From Franconibacter helveticus LMG 23732 (lineage in GTDB: Bacteria; Pseudomonadota; Gammaproteobacteria; Enterobacterales; Enterobacteriaceae), in NCBI RefSeq assembly GCF_000463115.2, contig NZ_AWFX01000046.1, positions 1-64,000 on the forward strand: DNA of 64,000 nucleotides. Direction: 5' to 3'. The notes below the pieces were generated by a model. It saw only the letters and a program-made list of their open reading frames with translations, ran no database searches and was not told the DNA's origin. Shown here one piece after another: positions 1 to 10,049 of the stretch (position 1 is the stretch's first letter; every line of letters starts with the position of its first letter). The translations under genes were made by a program, and so were the position numbers.

Positions 1-73
1 CGGTAGTTCAGTCGGTTAGAATACCTGCCTGTCACGCAGGGGGTCGCGGGTTCGAGTCCCGTCCGTTCCGCCA
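1..73 (+). tRNA. aspT: tRNA-Asp (GTC anticodon), 5' end cut by the window
   Basis: The sequence begins at the fifth base of a standard enterobacterial tRNA-Asp. The D arm, the anticodon arm with GTC, the T arm with TTCGA and the encoded CCA (71-73) are all present. Followed 8 bases later by tRNA-Trp, this is the arrangement found at the distal end of an rRNA operon (rrnC in E. coli), so the rRNA genes probably lie just upstream of the window; that is inference. Confidence 0.95.
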
Positions 74-81
74 CCCTAATT

Positions 82-157
<76 letters not shown>

Positions 158-162
158 GAAAT

Positions 163-192
163 AATCCTTAGCATCTGCTAAGGATTTTTTTT
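163..192 (+). terminator. Rho-independent terminator of the rrn-aspT-trpT transcript
   Basis: An 11-bp perfect stem (AATCCTTAGCA pairing with TGCTAAGGATT) with a 2-base loop is followed by a run of T ending at 192. It lies 5 bases after tRNA-Trp. Confidence 0.9.
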
Positions 193-266
193 GTCTAAAA
201 TTCCTGCCCGCTTTGTTGTTCTCACTCAGCTACTTCCTTGTAAACTGAATCCCTTCAATCGTTAAC

Positions 267-1088
267 TTATGACAGAACCGGCATCTTCAGGATCTCTTTG
301 ATAGCGTTCTGCTTATCGCTGTTTTGCAGCCAGATAGCATAAAGCGGGCGCGACAGCGTGGGGCTGTCCGTTACGGTAAAAAGATTGCTCTTTTCTTTAG
401 CCCATTGCACGGGCAACCATGTACAACCTTTTAGCTCTGGTAATAATCGCTGAGCAATATCTGCGGAACTGGTTGTCAGTACCGGCACATCATCGTGAGA
501 GAGAAGCCCTGCTTCGTGTTGTTGAAAATCCGGCCCCCATTCCAGACGCAGATAATTCAGCTCGGCTTTAGGCATTTCAGGGCTTGCGCAATAGAGGCCT
601 AAAGAAAAACTGCCAAGCAACTGGCTGGCGAACTCATCCATCTTAGGTGCTTCGGTCGTAATAAGCAGGTCGAGTTGACGCTCGTGTACCTGTTTAACTA
701 ACGACTGGCGCTGAGCAATACGCGCTTCGAATTGCATACCTTCATTTTGAAGATAGAGCCGCGTCAGCCACGCTGATAGCATGCATTCCCATAACGAGGC
801 GCTGGCGCCTATAGAAAACTCGTTATGTCGGCTCGTATGCGCCACCTCTTTTTTAGCGGCTTGCCAGGTGCTCATCAGGCTTTCTGCATAAGGTAATAGC
901 CTTTCACCCGCCGTAGTGAGCCTGATATTGTTACGGTGCCTTGTAAAAAGGCTCACGCCTAATTGATTCTCAAGCTGACGAATACGAAAACTCACCGCTG
1001 ACTGCGTCAGGTAAAGCGCTTCGGCTGCGCGGCCAAAATGACGCGTTCTGCTCACTTCAAGAAAGGTTTTCAGCAAGTCGGTATCCAC
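267..1088 (-). CDS. hdfR: LysR-family regulator HdfR
   Basis: A DNA-binding regulator of the LysR family. HdfR is known in E. coli as a repressor of the flagellar master operon flhDC. The N-terminal winged helix-turn-helix (about residues 3-60, with the typical [17 protein letters not shown] and [13 protein letters not shown] stretches) is followed by an effector-binding domain. I chose the GTG start at 1088 because GGAG lies 6 bases before it and the protein then begins VDTDLLKTF as in E. coli; the open frame itself runs 9 codons further upstream. Product 273 residues, close to the 279 of E. coli. It is divergent from maoP, as in E. coli. Confidence 0.93.
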   Translation of the reverse strand: MDTDLLKTFLEVSRTRHFGRAAEALYLTQSAVSFRIRQLENQLGVSLFTRHRNNIRLTTAGERLLPYAESLMSTWQAAKKEVAHTSRHNEFSIGASASLWECMLSAWLTRLYLQNEGMQFEARIAQRQSLVKQVHERQLDLLITTEAPKMDEFASQLLGSFSLGLYCASPEMPKAELNYLRLEWGPDFQQHEAGLLSHDDVPVLTTSSADIAQRLLPELKGCTWLPVQWAKEKSNLFTVTDSPTLSRPLYAIWLQNSDKQNAIKEILKMPVLS

Positions 1089-1207
1089 AGCTTTCTCCAC
1101 AAAAATATTTATCATTATGATTTAAATGTTTTGTTTTACACTCTGTCAAGCGTAACTAATACTCCGCGCCATAAATAGCCCGGCCAAGAGAATTAGGAGC
1201 GTGTAGG

Positions 1208-1546
1208 ATGGCGGAAAGCTTTACGACGACTAATCGATTTTTCGACAATAAATATTATCCGCGCGGGTTCTCTCGCCATGGTGATTTCACAATCAAAGAG
1301 GCGCAGCTGCTTGAGCGTTTTGGTTACGCTTTTAACGAACTCGATCTGGGTAAGCGCGAGCCAACCACTGACGAAGAAAAGCAGTTTGTAGAAGTGTGCC
1401 GTGGCGAGCGTGAGCCAGTAACGGAAGCTGAACGCGTATGGTCCAAGTATATGGCCCGTATTAAGCGTCCCAAACGCTTCCACACCCTTTCCGGCGGCAA
1501 ACCGCAGATGGAAGGGGCTGATGATTACGCGGAAAGCGATGATTAA
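1208..1546 (+). CDS. maoP: Macrodomain Ori organisation protein MaoP (YifE, DUF413)
   Basis: A 112-residue soluble protein, the same length as E. coli MaoP/YifE, with the characteristic start [20 protein letters not shown] and an acidic tail. In E. coli, MaoP acts with a nearby short site, maoS, to constrain the Ori macrodomain of the chromosome. That role is family knowledge; I could not place maoS here. It stands alone and is divergent from hdfR. A short gap separates it from the convergent yifB; a hairpin with the sequence AAAATGGGGC...GCCCCATTTTT (about 1550-1573) probably terminates it. Confidence 0.93.
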   Translation: MAESFTTTNRFFDNKYYPRGFSRHGDFTIKEAQLLERFGYAFNELDLGKREPTTDEEKQFVEVCRGEREPVTEAERVWSKYMARIKRPKRFHTLSGGKPQMEGADDYAESDD

Positions 1547-1549
1547 TAA

Positions 1550-1573
1550 AAATGGGGCTCTGCCCCATTTTTA
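1550..1573 (+). terminator. Terminator after maoP
   Basis: An inverted repeat AAAATGGGGC/GCCCCATTTTT, with its second arm ending in a T-run, lies directly after the maoP stop codon. It is nearly symmetric, so it could also act on the convergent yifB transcript. Confidence 0.75.
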
Positions 1574-1631
1574 TTGTCAGTAATTTGGTTTTAGTAAGCG
1601 AAATGCTGTGTCTTCTGTTTTTCTTTCCTGG

Positions 1632-3149
1632 CTACCTGAGGTTATGCAGGTACGCCAACAGGCGATCGATAGCGCGATAATGAAGCGCCTCTTGTAGATG
1701 CTCCCGCTTTATCTTTTCTGCTCGTTCACAGTCCGCGATGGTACGTGCCACTTTCAGCAGGCGCTGCCATGCCCGTACAGAAAGCCCGAGCTTTATCAAC
1801 GCTTCTTCCAGCCATTGCGCATCCGCCTTTTCCAGACAGCAATGCAGACGAACTTCCTGATTATCCAGCAATGCATTGAGCTTTCCCTGTCGAGCCAGCT
1901 GTAAGTCGCGCGTCGCTATGACCCTTTTCCTGACGCAATTTGTGCTTTCGCCTCTGTTTTGCGGCTGACTAAGCGTGCCGGAAGGTAACAGCGGAATTTC
2001 AAGCGAAATATCGAAGCGATCGAGGAAGGGCCCTGAAAGACGGCCTAGGTAACGCATGATCTGGTCAGGCGAGCTGCGGTTGTGTGAGCCTTTATAGTGT
2101 CCTGTAGGGCTGGGATTCATTGCGGCGATAAGTTGAAAGCGAGCCGGGTAACTTATCTTGGCTCGTGTGCGGGAGATATGAATACGGCCCGATTCTATAG
2201 GTTCGCGCAATGCATCCAGCACTCTTCGTTCAAACTCAGGTAACTCATCAAGAAATAAGACCCCGTTATGCGCAAGCGAAATTTCTCCCGGCGCCGGAAT
2301 TGCGCCGCCGCCTACCATAGCAGTTAGCGAAGCGCTGTGATGAGGCGATCGGAATGGCCGTTGCCGCCAGTGCTTATGTAGCGAAACGGCGCCCACAAGG
2401 CTCAATATAGCTGCGCTCTCCAGCGCTTCGTCGTCGTTAAGCGGCGGCAGCAGACCGTTCAGACGACTTGCCAGCATGGTTTTACCGGTGCCCGGCGGGC
2501 CAAGGAAAAGCAGGTTATGTCCGCCTGCTGCGGTTAGCTCAAGCGCGCGTTTCCCTTGTGACTGGCCAATCACTTCACTAAGGTCGCCTTCGGCCGAACA
2601 GGCTTCTGCAAGCGTACTTGATGGCTGCTGGAGTGAGGCCTTACCCTCAAGCCAGGCGCATACCTCCTGAAGATGCCCAGCGACCAGGCATCCCGGCTGG
2701 CTGATTAACCCTATCTCTGGCGCATTATCCTGTGCGACCACTATCTGGCGGCCGCAGCGCAAAGCCTCCATCGCAGCGGAAATGGCACCCGCCACGCCAC
2801 GCAGGGCCCCTGTGAGCGCCAGTTCCCCGACAAACTCAACGTCGTTGAGCCTGGAGGCGTTAAGTTGCTCTGAGGCGGCGAGAAGGGCTATGGCGATGGG
2901 TAAATCGTATCGCCCACCCTCTTTGGGAAGATCGGCAGGCGCCAGGTTGATTGTGATTTTCCTGGCAGGAAAGGTATAGCCGCTGTTAATCAGCGCGCTA
3001 CGTACCCTGTCCCGTGCTTCTTTTACGGTGGTTTCCGGCAGGCCGACAATAGTCAGCCCCGGAAGCCCTGCGCTGATGTGTACTTCGACAGTAACCAGAG
3101 GGGCATTAATGCCCAATGCAGCGCGAGTATGAATAACAGACAGCGACAT
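1632..3149 (-). CDS. yifB: Mg-chelatase-like AAA+ ATPase YifB (ComM family)
   Basis: A 505-residue protein of the YifB/ComM family. The N-terminal ChlI/Lon-like domain (about 1-165) is followed by an AAA+ module with Walker A GPPGTGKT (217-224) and a Walker B region around VLFLDELPEF (about 297-306), then a C-terminal Mg-chelatase-type helical domain. In naturally competent relatives ComM is a branch-migration helicase that extends heteroduplex during transformation. The role in enteric bacteria is not settled. A good ribosome site (AGGAGG type) precedes the ATG. Single gene, divergent from the ilv operon. Confidence 0.93.
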   Translation of the reverse strand: MSLSVIHTRAALGINAPLVTVEVHISAGLPGLTIVGLPETTVKEARDRVRSALINSGYTFPARKITINLAPADLPKEGGRYDLPIAIALLAASEQLNASRLNDVEFVGELALTGALRGVAGAISAAMEALRCGRQIVVAQDNAPEIGLISQPGCLVAGHLQEVCAWLEGKASLQQPSSTLAEACSAEGDLSEVIGQSQGKRALELTAAGGHNLLFLGPPGTGKTMLASRLNGLLPPLNDDEALESAAILSLVGAVSLHKHWRQRPFRSPHHSASLTAMVGGGAIPAPGEISLAHNGVLFLDELPEFERRVLDALREPIESGRIHISRTRAKISYPARFQLIAAMNPSPTGHYKGSHNRSSPDQIMRYLGRLSGPFLDRFDISLEIPLLPSGTLSQPQNRGESTNCVRKRVIATRDLQLARQGKLNALLDNQEVRLHCCLEKADAQWLEEALIKLGLSVRAWQRLLKVARTIADCERAEKIKREHLQEALHYRAIDRLLAYLHNLR

Positions 3150-3430
3150 AATTCCTCCTTGAAACCGCTATCCTGCACGACGCAATTTACCCCAACGAAC
3201 GCTTTTTGCTGCTTTTACGAGGAAGTTTCCACGCATTTTATCTGTTTTTCGGGCATGAGCATTTTTTATACGAGCTCAATCGCAAAAAGCAGCGCCAGAA
3301 AGAGACGCAGTCTAAAAACACGTAACAGGCCTGCGTTTCATGAAAAATCGTCAGCTTTGTTTTCTCTTTGATAATTAATAATTTTATTGGAAATAATTAA
3401 CTCGCTTCTTAAAAAGAGAATAAAAATTTC
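3150..3430. other. A+T-rich yifB-ilvL intergenic region
   Basis: About 280 bases without a convincing gene. The part from about 3355 to 3430 is strikingly rich in A and T (several A or T runs) directly upstream of the ilvL promoter. In E. coli an IHF site and UP-like element lie in the corresponding place. I can see the base composition but cannot define an IHF site with confidence. Confidence 0.5.
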
Positions 3431-3459
3431 TTGTCTTTATTACGTTCTCTGTGGTACCT
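3431..3459 (+). promoter_or_regulatory. Candidate ilvLXGMEDA promoter (P2 type)
   Basis: TTGTCT (3431-3436) is followed after 17 bases by GTACCT (3454-3459), a poor -10. The block aligns with what I recall of the E. coli ilvGp2 region, where the -10 is likewise weak, and the downstream sequence CTCTTTAGG...ATTCCTTCGAA is conserved. It sits about 40 bases before the leader peptide. Confidence 0.5.
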
Positions 3460-3500
3460 CTTTAGGTATTCCTTCGAATCCGATGTAAGAACAGACAAAA

Positions 3501-3599
3501 ATGAAAGCCCTTCTACGAGTGATTAGCCTTGTCGTGATTAGCGTGGTGGTGATTATTATCCCACCGTGCGGGGCTGCACTTGGACGAAGAAAGGCTTAA
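3501..3599 (+). CDS. ilvL: ilv operon leader peptide
   Basis: A 32-codon leader peptide rich in the regulatory amino acids: five Ile, six Val and four Leu, including the run VVVIII. It ends PPCGAALGRRKA. Ribosome stalling at these codons when charged Ile, Val or Leu tRNA is scarce prevents formation of the terminator at 3621-3654; this mechanism is established for E. coli and the layout here is the same. The peptide is nearly identical to the E. coli one (Lys instead of Thr at position 2 as I recall). Confidence 0.95.
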   Translation: MKALLRVISLVVISVVVIIIPPCGAALGRRKA

Positions 3600-3620
3600 A
3601 AATCAAGCCTGAATCAACGA

Positions 3621-3654
3621 GAACCCCCGCACCGAAAGGTCCGGGGGTTTTTTT
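3621..3654 (+). terminator. ilv attenuator
   Basis: A G+C-rich hairpin (AACCCCCG...CGGGGGTT with an inner ACC/GGT pairing around a GAAA loop) followed by seven T. It lies 21 bases after the ilvL stop codon, the position of the intrinsic terminator of the attenuator. Confidence 0.93.
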
Positions 3655-3685
3655 ATGACCTAAAAACGTAAGCGAGGAGCAGAAG

Positions 3686-3736
3686 ATGAGTTGTAGCATA
3701 AAATTCTGTTCTCCGAGAAATAAGGCGGGGAACTAA
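3686..3736 (+). CDS. ilvX: Micropeptide IlvX
   Basis: A 16-codon reading frame between the attenuator and ilvG. It starts at ATG with a GAGGAG ribosome site upstream and stops 2 bases before the ilvG ATG. The encoded [16 protein letters not shown] has the same length as E. coli IlvX and shares KFC, an Arg and the C-terminal GN with it (from memory). Function unknown; the tight spacing suggests translational coupling to ilvG. Confidence 0.75.
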   Translation: MSCSIKFCSPRNKAGN

Positions 3737-3738
3737 CT

Positions 3739-5385
3739 ATGAATGGTGCACAGTGGATGGTACATGCTTTGCGAGCACAGGGTGTCGAAACAGTTTTCGG
3801 TTATCCGGGTGGGGCAATTATGCCGGTCTATGATGCGTTGTACGACGGCGGCGTGGAACACCTACTGTGCCGGCATGAGCAGGGCGCGGCAATGGCGGCC
3901 ATCGGTTATGCCCGCGCAACAGGCAAGACGGGCGTATGCATCGCCACTTCTGGCCCGGGCGCCACTAATCTCATCACCGGCCTCGCCGATGCGTTGCTGG
4001 ATTCTATCCCCGTAGTGGCTATTACCGGCCAGGTTGCCGCGCCGTTTATCGGTACCGATGCGTTTCAGGAAGTGGACGTATTAGGGTTGTCGCTGGCCTG
4101 CACCAAGCACAGTTTTTTGGTTGAATCACTGGAGGAGCTGCCTCGCGTTATTGCTGAGGCTTTCGCGGTAGCTAACGCCGGCCGTCCGGGCCCGGTTCTG
4201 GTAGATATTCCAAAAGACATCCAGCTGGCAAGCGGCGAGCTTGAGCCGTGGCTCTCCACCATTGAAAGCGATGACGAACTGCCGCATGCCGAGCTGGAGC
4301 AGGCGCGTCAGCTGCTGGCGAGCGCGCAAAAGCCCATGCTTTACGTTGGCGGCGGCGTGGGAATGGCGCAGGCGGTACCGGCGCTGCGCGAATTTATGGC
4401 GGCGACGCGCATGCCTTCTGTCGTCACGCTTAAAGGCCTTGGCGCGGTAGATGCCGCCGACCCGTTCTATCTTGGCATGCTGGGCATGCACGGCACCAAA
4501 GCTGCGAACCTGGCTGTACAGGAATGCGATTTGCTGATTGCCGTGGGCGCGCGCTTCGACGACCGCGTGACGGGCAAGCTCAACACTTTTGCCCCGCACG
4601 CCAGCGTAATCCATATGGATATCGACCCGGCGGAGCTTAATAAATTACGTCAGGCGCATGTCGCGCTGCGCGGCGATCTCAACGCGCTGCTGCCTGCGCT
4701 GCAACAGCCGTTGGCTATCGAAGACTGGCGTCAAACGGTGGCTCAACTGCGTGACGGGCAAAGCTGGCGTTACGATCACCCGGGCGAGGCTATTTACGCG
4801 CCGCTGCTGTTAAAGCAGCTTTCAGATCGCAAGCCGCGCGACAGCGTAGTCACAACGGATGTAGGCCAGCATCAGATGTGGACTGCGCAGCACATGTCTT
4901 TTAGCCGCCCGGAAAACTTCATCACCTCCAGCGGCCTGGGCACGATGGGTTTCGGCTTGCCTGCTGCCGTAGGCGCGCAGGTGGCGCGTCCGGAAGATAC
5001 GGTTATCTGCATCAGCGGCGACGGCTCGTTCATGATGAATATTCAGGAACTGGGCACGGTAAAACGTAAGCAACTGCCGCTGAAAATTGTGCTGCTGGAT
5101 AACCAGCGTCTGGGAATGGTTCGCCAGTGGCAACAACTCTTTTTCGCCGAGCGCTATAGCGAAACCACGCTGACGGATAATCCCGATTTTCTCATGCTGG
5201 CCAGCGCCTTCGGCATTCCGGGCCAGCGTATTACCCGTAAAGACCAGGTAGAAGCGGCGCTTGAGACCATGCTGAATAGCGAAGGGCCTTATCTGCTGCA
5301 CGTCTCGATTGACGAGCTCGAGAACGTCTGGCCACTGGTGCCGCCCGGCGCCAGCAACTCACAAATGCTGGAGAAACTGTCATGA
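3739..5385 (+). CDS. ilvG: Acetolactate synthase II large subunit
   Basis: Catalyses the thiamine-diphosphate dependent condensation of two pyruvates, or pyruvate and 2-ketobutyrate, the first common step of valine, leucine and isoleucine synthesis. The 548 residues carry the catalytic Glu (about 47, in [10 protein letters not shown]) and the ThDP/Mg motif GDGSFMMN (from about 426). The frame is intact, unlike E. coli K-12, where ilvG is frameshifted and the strain is sensitive to valine; isozyme II should therefore be active here. It overlaps ilvM by ATGA, so the two subunits are translationally coupled. Confidence 0.97.
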   Translation: MNGAQWMVHALRAQGVETVFGYPGGAIMPVYDALYDGGVEHLLCRHEQGAAMAAIGYARATGKTGVCIATSGPGATNLITGLADALLDSIPVVAITGQVAAPFIGTDAFQEVDVLGLSLACTKHSFLVESLEELPRVIAEAFAVANAGRPGPVLVDIPKDIQLASGELEPWLSTIESDDELPHAELEQARQLLASAQKPMLYVGGGVGMAQAVPALREFMAATRMPSVVTLKGLGAVDAADPFYLGMLGMHGTKAANLAVQECDLLIAVGARFDDRVTGKLNTFAPHASVIHMDIDPAELNKLRQAHVALRGDLNALLPALQQPLAIEDWRQTVAQLRDGQSWRYDHPGEAIYAPLLLKQLSDRKPRDSVVTTDVGQHQMWTAQHMSFSRPENFITSSGLGTMGFGLPAAVGAQVARPEDTVICISGDGSFMMNIQELGTVKRKQLPLKIVLLDNQRLGMVRQWQQLFFAERYSETTLTDNPDFLMLASAFGIPGQRITRKDQVEAALETMLNSEGPYLLHVSIDELENVWPLVPPGASNSQMLEKLS

Positions 5386-5639
5386 TGCAACATCAACTGG
5401 CCGTGCAGGCTCGCTTTCGCCCTGAAACGTTAGAACGCGTATTACGCGTGGTGCGCCATCGTGGTTTCCAGATCTGCGCCATGAATATGGAAACGGGCGC
5501 CAACGCCGAAAATATAAATATCGAACTGACCGTTGCCAGCCTTCGGCCTGTCGAATTACTGTTTAGTCAATTAAGCAAGCTGGTTGATGTCGCGTGCGTC
5601 GAGATCCAGCAACCTACATCACAACAAATCCGCGCCTGA
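5382..5639 (+). CDS. ilvM: Acetolactate synthase II small subunit
   Basis: An 85-residue regulatory subunit with a single ACT-like fold ([23 protein letters not shown] at the N-terminus). It is required for full activity of IlvG. The start codon overlaps the ilvG stop by 4 bases. Isozyme II is known to be insensitive to valine feedback, unlike isozymes I and III. Confidence 0.95.
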   Translation: MMQHQLAVQARFRPETLERVLRVVRHRGFQICAMNMETGANAENINIELTVASLRPVELLFSQLSKLVDVACVEIQQPTSQQIRA

Positions 5640-5656
5640 GCGCAAAAGGAAGAAAA

Positions 5657-6595
5657 ATGACGACGAAAAAAGCTGATTACATTTGGTTCAACGGTGAGAT
5701 GGTTCCGTGGGGCGAAGCTAAAGTTCACGTAATGTCTCATGCGTTGCACTACGGTACATCGGTATTTGAAGGGATTCGCTGCTACGACTCGCACAAAGGC
5801 CCGGTTGTGTTCCGCCATCGTGAGCATATGCAACGTCTGCGTGACTCCGCCAAGATTTACCGCTTCCCGGTTTCCCAGAGCGTGGATGATCTGATGGAAG
5901 CGTGCCGTCAGGTCATTCGTAAGAACAACCTGACCAGCGCTTATATTCGCCCGCTGGTTTTTGTAGGTGACGTGGGCATGGGCGTTAACCCGCCTGCGGA
6001 TTACACCACGGATGTGATCATCGCCGCGTTCCCATGGGGCGCCTATCTTGGCGCCGAAGCGCTGGAGCAAGGGATCGACGCGATGGTTTCTTCCTGGAAC
6101 CGCGTGGCGCCGAACACCATTCCGACTGCGGCTAAAGCGGGCGGTAACTATCTTTCCTCACTGCTGGTAGGCAGCGAAGCGCGCCGTCACGGCTACCAGG
6201 AAGGCATCGCGCTGGATGTTAATGGTTATATCTCTGAAGGCGCAGGCGAAAACCTCTTTGAAGTAAAAGACGGCATCCTGTTTACCCCGCCGTTCACCTC
6301 GTCCGCGCTGCCAGGCATCACCCGCGACGCCATCATTACGCTTGCGAAAGATCTGGGCATCGAAGTGCGCGAGCAGGTGCTGTCGCGTGAATCGCTGTAT
6401 CTGGCGGACGAAGTCTTTATGTCCGGCACCGCGGCGGAAATTACGCCGGTGCGCAGCGTCGACGGCATTCAGGTCGGCGCTGGCCGTTGCGGCCCGGTTA
6501 CCAAGCGTATCCAGCAGGCATTCTTTGGCCTGTTTACGGGCGAAACTGAAGACAAGTGGGGCTGGTTGGATCAGGTCAACCCCTCAGCAAAATAA
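5657..6595 (+). CDS. ilvE: Branched-chain amino acid aminotransferase
   Basis: A class IV PLP-dependent transaminase that makes the last step of isoleucine, valine and leucine synthesis with glutamate as donor. I start at 5657 (MTTKKADYIWFNGE), preceded by AGGAAG; the open frame extends further upstream, overlapping ilvM, but that part has no family similarity. The PLP Lys is residue 160 (TAAKAGGNYL), and the C-terminal GTAAEITPVR motif is present. Product 312 residues, three longer at the C-terminus than E. coli as I recall. Confidence 0.96.
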   Translation: MTTKKADYIWFNGEMVPWGEAKVHVMSHALHYGTSVFEGIRCYDSHKGPVVFRHREHMQRLRDSAKIYRFPVSQSVDDLMEACRQVIRKNNLTSAYIRPLVFVGDVGMGVNPPADYTTDVIIAAFPWGAYLGAEALEQGIDAMVSSWNRVAPNTIPTAAKAGGNYLSSLLVGSEARRHGYQEGIALDVNGYISEGAGENLFEVKDGILFTPPFTSSALPGITRDAIITLAKDLGIEVREQVLSRESLYLADEVFMSGTAAEITPVRSVDGIQVGAGRCGPVTKRIQQAFFGLFTGETEDKWGWLDQVNPSAK

Positions 6596-6652
6596 CACGC
6601 GCACGGGCGGCAAGAGCCGCCCGGCTTATGTACAGACTGGAGTGAAAAAAGC

Positions 6653-8503
6653 ATGCCTAAGTACCGTTCTGCCACCACGACTCACGGCCGCAATATGGCG
6701 GGCGCCCGCGCGCTGTGGCGCGCCACCGGGATGACCGACGCCGATTTCGGCAAACCCATTATCGCCGTGGTGAACTCCTTCACCCAGTTCGTGCCGGGGC
6801 ACGTGCATTTGCGCGATCTGGGCAAACTGGTTGCGGAGCAAATTGAAGCCGCAGGCGGCGTGGCGAAAGAGTTCAACACCATTGCGGTGGATGACGGCAT
6901 CGCCATGGGCCACGGCGGCATGCTTTATTCACTGCCGTCTCGCGAGCTTATCGCTGACTCCGTGGAGTATATGGTGAATGCCCACTGCGCCGACGCCATG
7001 GTCTGCATCTCCAACTGCGACAAGATCACCCCGGGTATGCTGATGGCTTCGCTGCGCCTGAACATTCCGGTGATTTTCGTTTCCGGCGGCCCGATGGAAG
7101 CCGGAAAAACCAAGCTTTCTGAGCAGATCATCAAGCTTGACCTGGTGGATGCGATGATTCAGGGCGCAGACCCGAAAGTGTCCGACGAGCAAAGCGAGCA
7201 GGTGGAACGCTCTGCCTGCCCGACGTGCGGCTCCTGCTCCGGCATGTTCACTGCCAACTCCATGAACTGCCTGACCGAAGCGCTGGGTCTGTCGCAGCCG
7301 GGCAACGGTTCGCTGCTGGCGACTCACGCCGATCGCAAAGAACTCTTCATCAATGCCGGTAAGCGCATCGTTAGTCTGACCAAACGTTACTACGAGCAGG
7401 ACGACGCCAGCGTACTGCCGCGCCATATCGCCAGCAAAGCGGCGTTTGAAAACGCCATGACGCTTGATATCGCGATGGGCGGCTCTACCAACACCGTTCT
7501 GCACTTGTTGGCTGCCGCTCAGGAAGCAGAGATCGACTTCACCATGAGCGATATCGACCGCCTGTCGCGCAAAGTGCCGCAGCTGTGCAAAGTGGCGCCA
7601 AGCACGCAGAAATACCATATGGAAGATGTCCATCGCGCGGGCGGGGTTATCGGTATTCTTGGCGAGCTGGACAGAGCCGGTTTGCTCAACCGCGACGTTA
7701 ACAACGTGCTGGGGCTGACGCTGCCGCAGACGCTTGAGCAGTATGACGTGATGCTGACCAAAGATGACGCGGTGCGCAGCATGTTCTCCGCAGGGCCGGC
7801 AGGCATCCGCACGACCAAAGCGTTCTCGCAATCCTGCCGCTGGGATTCGCTGGACACCGACCGTCAGGATGGTTGCATCCGTTCGCTTGAACACGCTTAC
7901 AGCAAAGATGGCGGCCTTGCCGTGCTTTACGGCAACTTCGCAGAAAATGGCTGTATCGTAAAAACCGCTGGCGTGGATGACAGCATTCTGAAATTCCGCG
8001 GTCCGGCGAAAGTTTATGAAAGCCAGGACGACGCGGTGGAGGCGATTCTCGGCGGCAAAGTGGTTGAAGGCGATGTCGTGGTGATTCGCTACGAAGGGCC
8101 GAAGGGTGGCCCAGGCATGCAGGAAATGCTCTATCCAACAACCTATTTGAAGTCGATGGGCCTTGGCAAAGCATGCGCGTTGATTACCGACGGCCGCTTT
8201 TCCGGCGGCACCTCCGGCCTTTCGATCGGCCACGTCTCTCCGGAAGCCGCGAGCGGCGGTAATATCGCCCTGATTGAAGATGGCGACATGATCACCATTG
8301 ATATCCCTAACCGCGGCATTGAGCTTGAATTAAGCGACAGAGAGCTGGCGGCGCGCCGTGAAGCTCAGGAAGCGCGCGGCGCTGAAGCCTGGACGCCGCG
8401 CAACCGCGAGCGTCAGGTTTCCTTTGCACTGCGCGCATACGCAAGCCTCGCGACCAGCGCCGATAAAGGCGCAGTGCGCGATAAGTCGAAGCTGGGAGGC
8501 TAA
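6653..8503 (+). CDS. ilvD: Dihydroxy-acid dehydratase
   Basis: Dehydrates 2,3-dihydroxy-isovalerate and its isoleucine counterpart to the keto acids used by IlvE. The 616 residues match the family length. Cluster ligands are visible in [11 protein letters not shown] (Cys122) and in [12 protein letters not shown] (about 192-203), consistent with the oxygen-labile [4Fe-4S] enzyme of enteric bacteria. Ribosome site GGAG lies upstream of the ATG. Only one base separates it from ilvA. Confidence 0.97.
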   Translation: MPKYRSATTTHGRNMAGARALWRATGMTDADFGKPIIAVVNSFTQFVPGHVHLRDLGKLVAEQIEAAGGVAKEFNTIAVDDGIAMGHGGMLYSLPSRELIADSVEYMVNAHCADAMVCISNCDKITPGMLMASLRLNIPVIFVSGGPMEAGKTKLSEQIIKLDLVDAMIQGADPKVSDEQSEQVERSACPTCGSCSGMFTANSMNCLTEALGLSQPGNGSLLATHADRKELFINAGKRIVSLTKRYYEQDDASVLPRHIASKAAFENAMTLDIAMGGSTNTVLHLLAAAQEAEIDFTMSDIDRLSRKVPQLCKVAPSTQKYHMEDVHRAGGVIGILGELDRAGLLNRDVNNVLGLTLPQTLEQYDVMLTKDDAVRSMFSAGPAGIRTTKAFSQSCRWDSLDTDRQDGCIRSLEHAYSKDGGLAVLYGNFAENGCIVKTAGVDDSILKFRGPAKVYESQDDAVEAILGGKVVEGDVVVIRYEGPKGGPGMQEMLYPTTYLKSMGLGKACALITDGRFSGGTSGLSIGHVSPEAASGGNIALIEDGDMITIDIPNRGIELELSDRELAARREAQEARGAEAWTPRNRERQVSFALRAYASLATSADKGAVRDKSKLGG

Positions 8504-8504
8504 G

Positions 8505-10049
8505 ATGGCCGAATCGCAACCGCTATCCGCCGCCCCTTGCGGGGCGGAATATTTGCGCGCCGTGCTGCGCTCGCCCGTGTATGAAGTCGCTCAGGTCACG
8601 CCGCTGCAAAAAATGGAGAAACTCTCCTCGCGGCTGGATAACGTCATTCTGGTGAAGCGCGAAGACCGTCAGCCTGTACACAGTTTCAAGCTTCGTGGGG
8701 CTTACGCGATGATTGCAGGCTTAACCGCTGAGCAAAAAGCGCGCGGCGTCATTACGGCTTCGGCAGGCAATCACGCCCAGGGCGTGGCATTTTCTTCCGC
8801 CCGGGTCGGGATAAAAGCGCTTATCGTCATGCCGGTCGCGACAGCAGATATCAAAGTGGATGCGGTGCGCGCTTTCGGCGGCGAAGTCTTGCTGCATGGC
8901 GCGAACTTTGACGAGGCGAAAGCGAAAGCCATCGAGCTCTCAAAACAGCAGGGGTTTACCTGGGTGCCGCCGTTTGACCATCCGGCGGTTATCGCCGGGC
9001 AGGGCACGCTGGCGCTGGAATTGCTGCAACAGGATGCGCATATCGACCGCGTGTTTGTGCCGGTCGGCGGCGGCGGGCTGGCGGCGGGCGTCGCGGTGTT
9101 GATCAAGCAGCTTATGCCGCAGATCAAAGTGATCGCGGTGGAGGCGGAAGACTCTGCCTGCCTGAAAGCGGCGCTGGAAGCAGGCGGGCCGGTGGATCTG
9201 CCGCGCGTCGGGCTGTTTGCCGAAGGGGTGGCGGTTAAACGTATCGGCGATGAAACCTTCCGCGTCTGCCAGGAATATCTGGATGACATCGTGACGGTGG
9301 ACAGCGATGCCATCTGCGCGGCGATGAAAGATCTGTTTGAAGATGTCCGCGCCGTGGCGGAGCCATCCGGCGCGCTGGCGCTGGCCGGCATGAAAAAATA
9401 CATTGCCCAGCATAACCTTCGCGGCGAACGGCTGGCGCATGTACTCTCCGGCGCGAACGTTAACTTCCACGGCCTGCGCTATGTTTCCGAGCGTTGCGAA
9501 CTGGGTGAGCAGCGCGAGGCATTGCTGGCGGTCACTATCCCGGAAGAAAAAGGCAGCTTTTTGAAGTTCTGTCAGCTGCTCGGCGGTCGCTCGGTCACTG
9601 AGTTTAACTACCGCTTCGCCGATGCCAAAGACGCCTGCATATTTGTGGGCGTGCGCTTAAGCCGGGGTCTTGAGGAACGCAAAGAGATAATCAGCCTGCT
9701 GGCCGAAGGGGGCTACAGCGTTGTCGATCTCTCTGACGACGAGATGGCGAAGCTGCATGTGCGCTATATGGTCGGCGGCCGCCCTTCGCGACCGCTGCAT
9801 GAGCGGCTCTACAGCTTCGAATTTCCTGAATCCCCCGGCGCGCTGCTTAAGTTTCTGCACACGCTCGGCACCCACTGGAATATCACGCTGTTTCATTACC
9901 GCAGCCACGGCACGGATTATGGCCGGGTGCTGGCGGCCTTCGAACTGGGCGACAACGAGCCGGATTTTGAAACCCGTCTCAACGAGCTTGGCTACGACTG
10001 CCATGACGAGAGCGCCAACCCGGCGTTTCGTTTCTTTCTCGCCGGTTAA
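8505..10049 (+). CDS. ilvA: Biosynthetic threonine deaminase
   Basis: Converts threonine to 2-ketobutyrate, the committed and isoleucine-inhibited step of isoleucine synthesis. I start at ATG 8505, right after the ilvD stop with GGGAGG upstream, giving 514 residues as in E. coli; a longer frame opens inside ilvD but is not homologous. The PLP Lys is residue 62 (HSFKLRGAY), the glycine loop VGGGGLAAG is present, and the C-terminal third carries two ACT-like regulatory domains. Its last 4 bases overlap the convergent ilvY. Confidence 0.97.
   Translation: MAESQPLSAAPCGAEYLRAVLRSPVYEVAQVTPLQKMEKLSSRLDNVILVKREDRQPVHSFKLRGAYAMIAGLTAEQKARGVITASAGNHAQGVAFSSARVGIKALIVMPVATADIKVDAVRAFGGEVLLHGANFDEAKAKAIELSKQQGFTWVPPFDHPAVIAGQGTLALELLQQDAHIDRVFVPVGGGGLAAGVAVLIKQLMPQIKVIAVEAEDSACLKAALEAGGPVDLPRVGLFAEGVAVKRIGDETFRVCQEYLDDIVTVDSDAICAAMKDLFEDVRAVAEPSGALALAGMKKYIAQHNLRGERLAHVLSGANVNFHGLRYVSERCELGEQREALLAVTIPEEKGSFLKFCQLLGGRSVTEFNYRFADAKDACIFVGVRLSRGLEERKEIISLLAEGGYSVVDLSDDEMAKLHVRYMVGGRPSRPLHERLYSFEFPESPGALLKFLHTLGTHWNITLFHYRSHGTDYGRVLAAFELGDNEPDFETRLNELGYDCHDESANPAFRFFLAG

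Noticed and set aside
1193-1483. 96-codon frame on the minus strand opposite maoP
   Set aside because: Antisense of a conserved gene with no support of its own.
6929-8233. 434-codon frame on the minus strand opposite ilvD
   Set aside because: Antisense shadow of ilvD; composition rich in His, Arg and Ala typical of such artefacts, no ribosome site.
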